From positions 52,032,509 to 52,096,508 of the forward strand of contig OZ020618.1 in the NCBI GenBank assembly GCA_963971575.1: a DNA stretch of 64,000 nucleotides. Reading direction: 5' to 3'. The position numbers and the translations under genes are program-made. Below the pieces are notes generated by a model. The model saw only the letters and a list, made by a program, of their open reading frames with translations, ran no database searches and had not been told where the DNA came from. Each line of letters starts with the position of its first letter. Positions within the stretch are counted from its first letter, which is position 1. Shown piece after piece: positions 45,459 to 56,610 of the stretch. The stretch comes from Liopterus haemorrhoidalis (Eukaryota > Arthropoda > Insecta > Coleoptera > Dytiscidae).

Positions 45459-47192
45459 GCTTTCGTCCGCTCTCAGTTTTACCCAAGTGCGAGATCTTTC
45501 CCTCAGTGCGTCTCAAGTGTTGTTCAGTATTGCTTCAGTTGATCGATGATTCTTTATCTTCCTCTATCTTTCTTTCTCTCTCTCTCTCTCTCCTTCTCTC
45601 TCTCTATATATATATATATATCCGTATATCCGTTGCTCTTTATTACGTTTGTTTTCCGTTCCGTTGGACTGTTTGGTGCAATCTATCTCTTGGCTTTCTT
45701 AAGTGTAGCGTATATCACAGAAAAGTTTAGTGGTATGTTTCAGCGTTGAGAGTGCGTTGAAAATACCCAGCGTTGACGTGTTGTCAGATGCAGAGGCCTG
45801 ACATCCGTTTCTTTGATTTCAATGTTGAATGCCTCGATTGTTTTAAAATGGATGTTCACAGTACATGATGCGACGATGTAATCAACATAACAATGCGTTA
45901 TTACAATAAGAACCTAATGCAATTTGTTTGGTATCGTTTTACTTTAACAAAGAAAAAATATATGCTTACGACAATCCACTTTAGTCACACAAAATTTAAC
46001 AAAAATCGAAAAAGTGGGAAATAAAATCCTCAGATGTCCTCAATGCGTGCTGGGTGCGGATTGTGTTTTGCTCATAATTTTATTTTCATTCATCAAAGAC
46101 TCAGTAGTTGCGTTGACAGTGGTTACTTTGAATTTCCTAATCTAACTGTACAGATTTTCTAATCACACAAGCTAAAAACAGAAAAGTCATATAAATAAAC
46201 ATGATGAGAACGGGCCGCAGCACGTTCATAACCCCCAACAAGCCGCTGCTAGCCACTAGCCGCCCGACTCACGATCCGCGTACAAATGAATATCGCTATC
46301 GCCGATCAACTTTATAAATGAACAATGAACGGACAAAAACAAGCCCATATGTATTGAACTGGGGAGAATCCTCCGCGAACGGCCCTCGCCTTATTGCGTC
46401 TAATTTCGAAACGACCTCCCCACGGCCCCGAGCACCGAATAATCAACAGAAAATTTAGAAAAACACACGATGATATGCACAAGGCCTATGTAACTAATGT
46501 AAGGGTTAGTTGCGCAGAAAACACTAATTACTGGCGATACGATGGTCGGGTCGGCTAATTGCACTACATACTCGTTCGGAAGGCACTAAATGGGCTACGA
46601 ATTTCGTATTAAACAAGGTAGAGCATGCTATTTATAGGAAATATTAGATTTTTACAGACTCACCACGACACAGCACAGCACTGACGACATGCCGCCATGT
46701 TGAATGTCAACATGAAAATGTACAAAACAAATCTTCTTTTTCCTATTGGTTGACGGCACATTTATTCAATAAACAATTACCCAATGAAATGATAATGCGC
46801 AATTACACCATGATGTTTAAAAAGAACTTTTTGAATTTTTCTGGAACGTACTTAAATGTAAAACAAGTAGAATTTTATAGCGGTTGCATTGTAAATTTGA
46901 ATTAAAAATAAAGAATATTTTTTTAGAAAACGTGATAAATAACGTGAAGTTGCCGCAAGTGTGTACCGCGGTTGTTGTAAAAAGTGACTGCGCGAAGCTG
47001 ACAAATGACATCAATGACAGTAACGGCAGGAAGAGAGGGTTTCGGTCTCGCAGCACATTTTACAGTAATGTCAGTGTCACTGGCGCTCGTCAATTTGCCA
47101 GTTTTATTTACAAACCACAGATAAAACATCATTCCCATCACGGATCGCCATCATTCGAAATCTGTTTATTTTTGAGAAAACCACTATTTACA
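45459..47192. promoter_or_regulatory. Divergent promoter region of CSDE1 (-) and ATXN3 (+)
   Basis: 1.7 kb between the two start codons. 45459-45545 is likely CSDE1 5' leader. 45571-45624 is a TC tract followed by (TA)n. 46200-46450 is CpG-richer (CGGGCCGCAGCACG, GCCGCCCGACTCACG) and is a candidate core promoter. 46920-47192 upstream of ATXN3 is open in one frame but is probably its 5' leader. No transposon recognised. Confidence 0.5.
45571..45624. repeat. (TC)n/(TA)n microsatellite
   Basis: CTCTCTCTCTCTCTCTC interrupted by CTT and followed by TATATATATATATATAT, upstream of CSDE1. Confidence 0.9.
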
Positions 47193-48229
47193 ATGGAAGC
47201 TATTTTCCACGAGAAGGTACGTAGCGCTGCTGGTTGTTGTGATTTGTCTGTCGCCTGACCAAATATAGACGTTGAAGTGTGAGTCACGCTTATAGTCCCG
47301 TGTTTGTTGTGTGATTGCAGCAAGAAGGCTCGTTATGCGCGCAACACTGCCTGAACGCCCTACTGCAGGGCCCCTATTTCACGCCGGTGGAGCTGGGGAC
47401 CCTCGCCCAGCAAATGGATGACGAGGAGCGGCTGCGGATGGCCGAGTGCGGCGAGGAGAGCGAGGAATACCAGAGGTTCCTGCAACAGCCCTCTGGCAAC
47501 ATGGACGACAGCGGCTACTTCAGTGTGCAGGTCATCAGCAGTGCCCTGGAGGTGTGGGGCCTCGAACTAGTGCCTTATACTAGCACCGAACAGCGTGCCA
47601 GGGACGCCAGCACCACACCCAACAAGATGCAGGCGTTCATATGCAACTACAAAGATCACTGGTTCACAATACGTAGACTTGGCAACCAATGGTTTAACCT
47701 CAACTCCCTCCTGTCCCGACCCGAACTCATATCGGACACGTACCTCGCGTTATTCCTCGCGCAGTTGCAGCAGGAGGGTTACTCCATTTTTATCGTGTTT
47801 GGTGATCTACCCGAGTGCGAAGCAGACAATCTTTTAAAAATAAAACCAGCAGTTCCTTACGTTAAAGTAGTTGTGCCAAAAAAAATCGAAGAAGAAGATC
47901 TCCAGAAAGCGCTGGCCATAACTCTCAATTCCCGAACTGAAAATACTGACTGTAATGTGAATTCCACAAATAATACACAAGTAGATGACGACAGAGAGCT
48001 ACAGAAGGCGTTGAGATTGAGTTTGCAACAGTTCGATGATGATGACTCGGACTCGGAGGATGCTCAGCTGAGGAAAGCTTTGAAAATGAGTTTGGAATGC
48101 AGAAGCAACACTCCGTCAACACCTTCCACGCCGTGCTCTGAGCAGGAAAGAGAAGATTTGCGGAGGAAGAGACTAGCATTTATTGAGAAAAATATGGCTA
48201 GTTGTTCTGGTAAAGCGGACGGATTATAG
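47193..48229 (+). CDS. ATXN3: Ataxin-3, Josephin-family deubiquitinase
   Basis: Cysteine protease that trims ubiquitin chains, working with VCP/p97 in protein quality control. Exons 47193-47216 and 47321-48229 give 310 residues. The first eight residues (MEAIFHEK) come from exon 1, as in other animals. Josephin domain: Gln9, catalytic Cys14 in EGSLCAQHCLNALL, His121 in YKDHWFT, Asn136 in WFNLNSL, and QQEGYSIFIVFGDLPECEAD. Three ubiquitin-interacting motifs follow (EEDLQKALAITL, DRELQKALRLSLQQF, DAQLRKALKMSLE), then a basic REDLRRKRLAF near the end. There is no polyglutamine tract. Divergent from CSDE1; polyadenylation signal near 48354. Confidence 0.97.
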
Positions 48230-49855
48230 TATTATTTGTTGTTTACTTTTATTTTTATTTTCTTAACTGTGGTGCGATGTTAATTCTAAATATTTTTTTT
48301 TATTTTCACTCATTGTACCAAACATACAATGTGATATGTTCTTTTTTTTGTTAAATAAAAGAATAAATATATCATACATTTGACATAATAACTGTGTGTA
48401 ATATTTTATTAAAATAAAGAAACAAAGCAAGTGCAAATATGTGGTTATATGCGGGTGAAACGACAGGTGGTTTCAAACAAAAACTACTTGTCAAATATTA
48501 TTTTTTTCTTGCGCAGAAATTAAATAAAATACTACAAAATAGACAGATGGCTCTACGTATATCGTTATTAAATCACGCAATTTTGAATAAAGCATGTTAT
48601 CGTGTTGGAAGCATTGCTTTTTAGGAGTGAAAATGGTAGGGAGTCACACGACTGGGAAGTGCCGGACGGTCGACAAGTTGAGTCAGCATGGGGTGGTAAC
48701 TCGTATTGCCCAAGTGTAGGCACAGTTAATGTTGTGGGCGACCGTTGTGTCGCCACTGAGCTCTAAGCTCCGCCTCCAAATCCCTTCCATATTACTTGTG
48801 ATTTTTGTGTTCTTGTCGCTAGCCGCCATTATGGCCACATAGATCTTTGTGTTATACATTTGTATCAGTTTTTGAGTTTTTAGAGTATTAATTCAGTTAA
48901 TTACTAATTTAATATGGTGCCTAATCGTGTTAGACGTTGTGCTGTGCCGGAATGTGAGGATTTTACATCCACTAGACATCGGTTTCCATTGTCTGAACTT
49001 GATGTTTTTAACGTATTTTCTTTGTAATGTTCAGTATTATTTTTTTCTGCAATTTTTTGTTTTTTATTTAAAAATAAAAGTGACGCATTTTTTTATTTGC
49101 TTTTCACTTTATTTTCTACGTTATTTTCTTTTTAATGTTCAGTATTATTTTCTTGTTAATGTTTAGTATTATCTGTCTCATTTTGTAATACGGAACTAAC
49201 AGGAAAAGATCATTTTTTATGTTGTATATTGACAATACATTTATAATATTATCATAGTATTGGTTCACATGGATACGCCAAAGTTTGTTTACACCACAAC
49301 AGTCACCAAAGTAACCAGATCTAGTTTCGTATTACAAATTGAGACAGATTATATTTATTAAGTTAATTTGCAATTTTTTGTTTGTTGTTTATTTATTATT
49401 TATTATTAATATTGTTTATTGTAAAATGATAAATTTTAATAAATGTAAAATTATTATCTATTAATTGTTGTATTTTTTTCCCTAAAATCGTTTATATGCT
49501 TTATTGATGTCATCAATTTTAAAAATGTATTTAAACTCTTAAATGGTATTTTACTAGAATGTATAAAGCATTTAAGAATTAAATACATTTTTAACATTCA
49601 TAAAATAAATTGAACAATATATTTTGGTTCTAATTAGAATCTAATGCATCGTTGAAATTAATTCGCGTGCGACCGCTGCAACGTTGTAGCGCTGCAGTCG
49701 AACTCTTCACCAAAGCCCAGTACACGAGATACCATTCTAAAAAGAACTTTTTTCTATGTTGAGTCAGTGCTTGGGAAAGCGTCGGGTCGATGTGTTATGT
49801 GTCATACCTGGCAGTGTGTTCGTAAATATTAGTTGTCAAATAAATAAAATCAACA
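48230..49855. other. ATXN3 to QSOX spacer
   Basis: ATXN3 3' end, a THAP-like fragment (48914-49027), a short direct repeat (TTTCTTTTTAATGTTCAGTA near 49027 and 49125), and AT-rich DNA. The last ~200 bp before 49856 is CpG-richer (GCGTGCGACCGCTGCAACG) and probably holds the QSOX promoter. Confidence 0.5.
48914..49027 (+). pseudogene. THAP zinc-finger N-terminal fragment
   Basis: Reads MVPNRVRRCAVPECEDFTST then RHRFP, the start of a THAP domain (first two of the C2CH ligands, CAVPEC, and the conserved RHRFP). A stop follows at 49025, 37 codons in, before the C and H of the second half. Could be a decayed P-element/THAP transposase or a broken host THAP gene. No downstream exon found. Confidence 0.65.
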
Positions 49856-51763
49856 ATGGCCTATAAAATAAATCTATTTCTCTTTATTACAATAATAAGT
49901 TCAGTGTATAGTGCGTCGTTAAGTTTAACAGAATTGAAAAAATACAAGCAACTGATAGAAGGTCAAGGACTGTACACTCGAGATGATGACATCGAAATCT
50001 TCACGGCACGCAATTTTAAAACTTTGTACGGACAAAACAGGGGTCTCCTCGTTGAGTTTTATAACAGCTGGTGCGGTTTTTGTCAAAGGTTCGCCCCTTC
50101 TTGGAAAGCTCTAGGAACTGACGTGAGAAGTTGGCGTAATATCGTTGCGATCGGCGCTGTAGATTGTTCAGACGAAGAAAACAGTCCCATATGCCGCGAG
50201 TTTGAAATAATGGGCTACCCAACACTACGTTATTTCCACGAAAACTATCAAGAAGGACCTAAACAGATCGGCGTTGATGTACCAAAGGGAGAAGACTTGG
50301 ATAAATTAAGACATCACTTGGTTCAACGGTTGATAACAGAACAAACAGAAGGAAGGGGCAAAAACTGGCCAAAATTAACAAGTTATGATGGGGAAAACAT
50401 CGATAGTATCTTTAACAATTTTAATGAGAAAGTTCAATATGTGTTTGTGATAGCAGAAGAAAATAACAACTTGGCTGCTGAACTGGCTTTAGATCTGCAT
50501 AAAATTCAAGACATTGGAATTCAATCAGTTATAAAAAACAATACACAATTTATACAAGGACAACATATCAGTACTTTCCCATTTGTGCTGGTAGTTACCA
50601 GACAGTTGACTGTGCATCCCATCAGGGTCGAATCTGCGTCCAGGGAACATATAGTCCAAGCAATTACGGAATTTTTGAAAACAAAAGGAATCTCAACACC
50701 GGAGGAGGAGAAAAAAGAAAAATTCCGTGGAAAATGGATTGAAAATGATGTACCAGATTTAGCAGCACTTTTAGAAGCCAGGGAAAGACAATCTTTGCTC
50801 CAAAGAGTAAAACAAATGGGCGATGTTGTCTTCCAAGTCGATTTAGAAACTGCTTTAAGATCTGCCCTAAAACATGAAGTTGCTACCACTAAACTTATTG
50901 ATGGTGAAAAAATGATTGCCCTGAGAAATTTTATGGATGTTGTTATTAAATATTTCCCGACTGGTAGGAGAGGAAAAACATTTTTAGAAGAACTTAGAAA
51001 AAAACTCGTTGTGGATTCAATCACAGGTCAGGATATAGCAGAGTACCTTAAACCAATGGATAATGAGGACGAAGGGATATTTTCTTCTCCACAACAATGG
51101 TTGGGATGTTCTGGAAGTTCATCGAAATACCGCGGTTATCCATGCGGGATGTGGAAAATGTTCCATTACTTAACAGTAAACGCCGCGGATCAAAATAATG
51201 GTAAGGAAGGCGCGAATCCACGAGAAGTATTGGAAGCAATGTTAGGATACATTAAAAATTTCTTCGGTTGTGCGGATTGTAGTAAACATTTTCAAGAAAT
51301 GGCAGCGAGAAATGACTTGAAAGGTGTTGAAGATATGAATTCTAGTATTATCTGGCTCTGGGTAGCACATAATGAGGTCAATAAAAGATTATCTGGGGAC
51401 CAAACTGAAGATCCAGAACACCCTAAAATCCAATTTCCAACCACGGATAATTGTCCTAAATGTCGTGATGGGGACAAATGGAACCTGCATGAGGTTCTTC
51501 AGTATTTGAGGCATATGTACAGTAGCATCAATGTGAGGTACCTAGGTGCTGATACCAAGGTGCTTCACGATGGTTTGGGCACCGCCAGGAACAAGAGGAG
51601 CACAGGAATTGGTGCTTGGGAGATTATCAACAGGATGGATGTTAGTATGTGTTTTATTTTGTATATAGTTTGTTTTGGATTGTTGGTATTGATTGTAAGG
51701 CAATTTTTAAAAAAAGGATATAAAAAGAAAATGTATGTTCATGATATTTTAGGTAAAGTTTAA
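49856..51763 (+). CDS. QSOX: Quiescin sulfhydryl oxidase (QSOX), intronless
   Basis: Introduces disulfides into proteins of the secretory pathway, passing electrons to oxygen through FAD. One uninterrupted frame of 635 residues. Signal peptide ~1-20 (NLFLFITIISSVYSA). Thioredoxin domain with CxxC at 73-76 (FYNSWCGFCQRFAPSW) and the cis-Pro motif GYPTLRYF. Long helical middle region. Erv/ALR domain with PQQWLGC, RGYPCGMWKMFHYLTV, the redox pair FFGCADCSKHF, WLWVAHNEVN and a final CPKC. A membrane segment (MCFILYIVCFGLLVLIV) lies near the C-terminus, as in animal QSOX. ATG in the context CAACAATGGCC. No sign of decay. It has no introns, while other genes here have several. Confidence 0.96.
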   Translation: MAYKINLFLFITIISSVYSASLSLTELKKYKQLIEGQGLYTRDDDIEIFTARNFKTLYGQNRGLLVEFYNSWCGFCQRFAPSWKALGTDVRSWRNIVAIGAVDCSDEENSPICREFEIMGYPTLRYFHENYQEGPKQIGVDVPKGEDLDKLRHHLVQRLITEQTEGRGKNWPKLTSYDGENIDSIFNNFNEKVQYVFVIAEENNNLAAELALDLHKIQDIGIQSVIKNNTQFIQGQHISTFPFVLVVTRQLTVHPIRVESASREHIVQAITEFLKTKGISTPEEEKKEKFRGKWIENDVPDLAALLEARERQSLLQRVKQMGDVVFQVDLETALRSALKHEVATTKLIDGEKMIALRNFMDVVIKYFPTGRRGKTFLEELRKKLVVDSITGQDIAEYLKPMDNEDEGIFSSPQQWLGCSGSSSKYRGYPCGMWKMFHYLTVNAADQNNGKEGANPREVLEAMLGYIKNFFGCADCSKHFQEMAARNDLKGVEDMNSSIIWLWVAHNEVNKRLSGDQTEDPEHPKIQFPTTDNCPKCRDGDKWNLHEVLQYLRHMYSSINVRYLGADTKVLHDGLGTARNKRSTGIGAWEIINRMDVSMCFILYIVCFGLLVLIVRQFLKKGYKKKMYVHDILGKV

Positions 51764-52645
51764 GAGATCATCAACTGAACTGATGTATGAATGATGAATC
51801 ATCATTATGGCCTGACCTAGTCTGGCCTCATTATCAATCAACACATATTCTAATATCTTTATTCTGAACAATAATGTGTATTTCAACAGCGATGTAATGT
51901 TACAGGTCTGGCCAGATGTGCAGTAATTATTTACACCGCCATTAGAATTAACATATTTGGTTCAGAATAAGGGTATAATTTACATTTTTAATTATATTTT
52001 ATATATTCATTAGCAAGTGAGCTGTATTTTAAGCCTTTTTCTATGATTTACGGTATTTTTGGTATCGCATTTAAAAAGTAACGTGAATTCTCACAGATTT
52101 CAGGGTTTCGTAGGTATCTAGTAAGTCAAGACGGCCAACAAAGAATCTGAATGTACTGAAAAAGTTTTAATTGCGTCAAAATGAATATTTTGTAAATTAT
52201 ATCGACCATTTTTTCAAAAATTCCAAAAATTCGATCTTTTAAAAAAATAATATAAACAAAAAGCCCGCAGGGAAAGTGAATGCTGATATGTTTTTGTGTG
52301 TAATCAAAATCAGTTTATTAAAAATGTTTGGCCTTAAAAAAAAATTCCATAACTTTTGAAAAAATAATGATCCGTGTGTAATACTTTGAGTTCAAAGTTC
52401 ATTACTCTGAAATTTTGCAAATTTTTAGACCTACTCCTCGGAGTAATAGGGTGGGGAACAAAATTGATGGGAATAATTTTCAAAAAAAATCACCTAATTT
52501 TAATTTTATTCTTCTTTGGGTACTGTCGGTGGGATTACTTTTGGACTCACATAAGTCCTCATTTTTGATCTTTAAATTTTTATTTCGAAAAATTACATTT
52601 TGTCCATTAATCTAGGCGTCAATAGCTTCCGTTTAATATCCCGCT

Positions 52646-53150
52646 GTTAACGGTGTGGTTGAGCTCGTTAAATCACGCAATTCTGACTGGTAAAAACCAG
52701 GGCTTTGAACCGTTATTTTTGTCGTTTCGGTTTTAGTTCCGGTTTAATTAAAGAAATAAATTTCGGTTCCGGAAAAAATTACGGTTTTTTCTGCTCATCA
52801 GTTTAAAAAATAATCTTATATAAAATGTATTTTATATTCACTCCCATTAATATTATCTGAACCGAAATAAACCGATATTTTTTTGCGGTTCAGCTCCGAT
52901 TTTCGTTCTGACAAAAATAACGGTTTTTTTCGGTTCAGTTCCGGTTCAAAGCCACGGTAAAAACCGTCTGAGTTGTGAGGTAGCTGGTTCAAGTCATCCC
53001 CGTTAGTGATATTATTCGCGCGACAATAATATGTTTACATTACTCCCATTTCACAATCATTCACACCTCATCCAGGTGTAGGAGCTCGCCCCCTGCCATT
53101 GGCGATTAGTCTCGTTGCAGAAATAGACCGATATAAAATTTTAAAAATAA
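52646..53150 (+). repeat. tRNA-derived SINE split by a hAT element
   Basis: Box A-like GGTGTGGTTGAGCTCG at 52652-52667; box B-like GGTTCAAGTCATCC at 52987-53000. Removing the hAT at 52698-52956 and one duplication copy brings these to normal spacing. The body continues CATTGGCGATTAGTCTCGTT and ends in an A/AAT-rich tail near 53125-53155. Confidence 0.65.
52698..52956. mobile_element. hAT MITE (CAGGGCTTTGAACCG), 259 bp, exact 8-bp duplication
   Basis: Starts CAGGGCTTTGAACCG and ends CGGTTCAAAGCCACG; flanked by GTAAAAAC on both sides (52690-52697, 52957-52964). Interior has TTTCGGTT/AACCGAAA motifs on both halves. Sits inside the SINE's tRNA-like head. Confidence 0.93.
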
Positions 53151-53864
53151 TAATAATACCCCGCTTTAAATATTAAAAAGATATTTTTCCTGACTACATA
53201 TACATTTTTGTGATTTCTCAGTATTTTTCCTATATTCAGGTCAAATACCTGTATGTGCATGCCAAATTTCAGCTCTCTAGGTCGATCATTTTGGCCGCAA
53301 TCTCTACCGTAGACACATGAGTGGATGGTACAAGGGATTCATAGTTATATCTACGAGATCCTAAAAAGACCGTACGACAGTTCAGTGGCGTATCATTGGA
53401 CTGGGCAATCCGGGGAACGTGCTACCGTTTCAATACATCACTAATTCAATAAAAGTTTAATTACGCTTAAGGATAATCCATAATGATACACTTATGTTGT
53501 AGGTGTCATTACCAACAAAGAAATAAATAAATAAATAAGATGCAAGTGCGGGGGAAGGACGACTAAGAAAATAATGCTAAATATTTCCCATACAAGATAT
53601 TTTTTAAGTTGTTTTAATTTTACATTTGATTATATTTTAATTTATATTTAGCAACTACCTTGTTAACATGTCATTGTAATGTTAATTTCATATTAATCAC
53701 AAATAAAATATGCAATTTTTAACAATAATTATTTTGTAATAGAAATTTTCTGTGGCCAGGCTTTTCAATGGCAACTCAGCCTTGCCTTGGCTGGACACGA
53801 AAATTATAAAATATTTTTATAAAAATGTATAAAATACAAAATGTAGGGCTGTAGTAGATATACA

Positions 53865-54870
53865 TATAGGGTGATTTTAAAGGGCGTTATGCAATATATG
53901 ACCGTTAGTACCGCTACAAAATGTCTTGATCCGAATTACTATTACCGGTCATTTTGGTTCGTAACATTTGTATAATCTGTTTATTTGGTTTAAGCCAGGG
54001 CTGTCCAACTTCAGTGTGAAAGAGTTTTTTTAATTTTTAGCGGACCACAATTGAATATAAATGCTTAAGGATAAAACGCAATATTATTCCCCCCCAAACT
54101 GCAAGTCATGTATATAATAATAATAATAATAATTTTATTGAACCTATTAGTGTACATAAATACTTTACAATATATAAGAATATATTGTATGTAAGAAGGC
54201 TGCCAAGAAAATGACATAAATACAATTTTTTTTTCTTGTGAAACAAGTGAAATCAGATACATAATGACACATTGTAATGTTTTTATCGAATGAAAATATT
54301 TTAATAATCAGGTAATTGCTAGAAATGATGAAATTTGATTTTTGTTAATAAAACGTAATAACTACGTATAGTAATAATTTTTTACTTAACATTCGTGGGC
54401 AACAAGTACTTGCGCGGGCAGGATGTGGCCCGTGGGCCGCAATTTGGACAGCCCTAGTTTAAGCGGAACTAGATTTTAAAATCTAGTAATTTTTAACGGC
54501 TAATTTTTTTAGGCTTTTAACCATTTTGTACAATGAAAGTCCTATTCAATCATTAAAAAGAAATCTTGACAACTTAAGAAAATAAAAATCCCGTTTAGTT
54601 CCGCTTAATCGTTTTGGATAGACTATATGTCAATAAAACATATTTGTGTTATCTTTTTAAATTGCCTAAATTTTTTTCCAAATCTAATTTTTATTGAGTA
54701 TTAATTTCTATATCTAACATTTTTAATGGTTTTGTAAAATATTGTCATTGTTAGTTCAATTTTTATGCGTAGATGGCTGTATCGTCGTTTGAACTATGAT
54801 GTTTAAAAGCTGGCACAAAATTTAAGCAATTTGTTGTTATGTCATAACAAGATTTTAAAATCACCCTGTA
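53865..54870. mobile_element. TAGGGTGATTTTAAA-type element containing a nested MITE and hAT
   Basis: Left ATATAGGGTGATTTTAAA and right TTTTAAAATCACCCTGTATA form inverted ends. Inside is a TTAAGCGGAACTA-type MITE (about 53973-54624), and inside that a hAT (53996-54456). So three elements are layered. Confidence 0.7.
53996..54456. mobile_element. hAT MITE (CAGGGCTGTCCAA), 461 bp, exact 8-bp duplication
   Basis: Starts CAGGGCTGTCCAACTT and ends AATTTGGACAGCCCTA; flanked by GTTTAAGC on both sides (53988-53995, 54457-54464). Contains GCGGACCACAATTG and GTGGCCCGTGGGCCGC near the ends. It landed in the terminal repeat of the TTAAGCGGAACTA MITE. Confidence 0.95.
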
Positions 54871-55703
54871 TATGTTAGGCTAAATAATTCAACCAGGGCC
54901 GTACTTACCGTCTTGTAGTGGTGTATTGCTAAAGAAATAGTACCGGAACGCTCGTTGATAAACTACAAATAATTACGATTTTTTTTCAAAAATTAGAATA
55001 TTTAGTACTTATAACTATTAAATAAAAACTTAAAGTAAAAAATTGCTTATAAATTTTAAAGATTACTCTTAATATACATTTTTGGTAGCATTAGGTAAAA
55101 TAGATATTATTTCTCCCTCCCCTTTGGTTATGGCATTGCTTTCTAATTAATAATTGTACAAATTTAATGAATTTGTATCGCGAAATTTAAAAAAAGTACC
55201 GGAACGTCGTTCTGGTCCAAATACACTGCTTGGCAATACGGGACTCTCAACGAGTTTAACGCTAGTATATATTGCGCCCCTGTACAAAAGTAAACACGGA
55301 GCCTTTTTTCCCCATCCCATCTTCTAAATAAAAAGGAAACCCACCGCATGAGGCGCTATCGAACGTAGCGCCTCACCGATCCTTCCCTCAGTCAGTCAAA
55401 TTATTTAAAATGTTAACTTTTGTCCTCGTGTGTTGGGCGCCAATATGTAAGTACAGCCTTGGTAAGAACTGAGCCTTGTATGCTATCTACTGGTATCTGC
55501 CAAATTACTCATAATTAGAATTGTTTAGCGATGTTTTCTATGATAATGTTGTGTGATATCCTGTGATATTGTCAGATAATATAATAAACACATCAGAAAA
55601 TATTTTCCTTTTATTTTTTCATTACCTATAATCCAGAGCTTCTCAACCAGTGTGCCACGAGACTTTGCTGTGACGTGACAATAAAAATTACCATTTATTA
55701 TTA

Positions 55704-55808
55704 AAGTAATCGGTTATTAAATGAAATGCTTGGTAAAGTTTCACAAACTGTAAATTTAAAACAATTCGTGAAACTTTACCAAGCATTTCATTTAATAACC
55801 GATTACTT
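55704..55808. repeat. Perfect 41-bp inverted repeat (hairpin) with 23-bp loop
   Basis: 55704-55744 (AAGTAATCGGTTATTAAATG...) and 55768-55808 are exact reverse complements over 41 bases. The inner end, CTTGGTAAAGTTTCAC, is the terminal motif of the MITE at 44410-44566. No ORF. Could be a recent MITE inversion or the trace of an incomplete transposition. Confidence 0.95.
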
Positions 55809-56029
55809 ATATTCGAGTTTCACCAAGTTAAACTATCAACTATTCAATACATTTATTATTAACTCTAAAGGAAGAATTAATCCCAAAGGAAATGGCCGAG
55901 ATCAAAAAAAAAAAAAACATCTAAAATTAAAGTAGGCTGGCGACATATACTAGAAGCCCCATGCCCCATCCGGGAGTAAAAGGAAAATGTATAAATTAGC
56001 TCTAAAAGAAAAATTTCATTTATAAATGA

Positions 56030-56610
56030 AAAATCAGCTGTGGCCACCACAGGACCGACCGTCATCACAATGTACTTGTATAAAATACATTCTAGCAGCA
56101 GAGTAAAAATAACTTGGTCTAATATTTTCTAACAGAGATATTATTTATCATGACCATGGAAACGTTACTTCGAAAAAATTTCGAAAAATTTTTCTTTTTA
56201 TCATAAAATATCTCAAATAAAAGTTGTTAGTTATTGGTTTTATAGCAACTTTTGTTAAATAAATTTTTTCGAAATATTTTTCTGTTGCTAAATATTTGCA
56301 AAAATCTTAAAATCGACACGAGTAAACTCCCATTTTTAGTCAACCGATTTTTACCAAAACGTTGATCAACTCGTGCCATTGATGTCAAAAGCCTAAATAT
56401 GAAGTTTCATAAAAATCCTTTTAGCCAAATTAGCTCTGCACGTGTACAAAGACAGACGGACGGACAGACAGACAGACAGACCGACAGACATCATGCTAAA
56501 AATAGTCAAAACGTTATGTAGGGACCTCAATTCGTGGAGATCCATCGAAATGTCAAAATCGGAATGATCACAATACCTCCCTTATATATGTTGGCGGTCG
56601 GTAAAAATGT
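56030..56610 (+). repeat. (CAGA)n repeat family, copy D
   Basis: CAGCTGTGGCCACCACAGGA to ATATGTTGGCGGTCGGTAAAA; CAGACAGACAGACAGACCGA tract at 56465-56490. Preserves the site (CCCTTATATATGTTGGCGG) that is occupied by a MITE in copy B. Confidence 0.85.

Noticed and set aside
46884..47258. Plus-strand frame of 124 codons reaching into ATXN3 exon 1
   Set aside because: It is out of frame with ataxin-3 and passes through the splice donor at 47217; probably 5' leader sequence.
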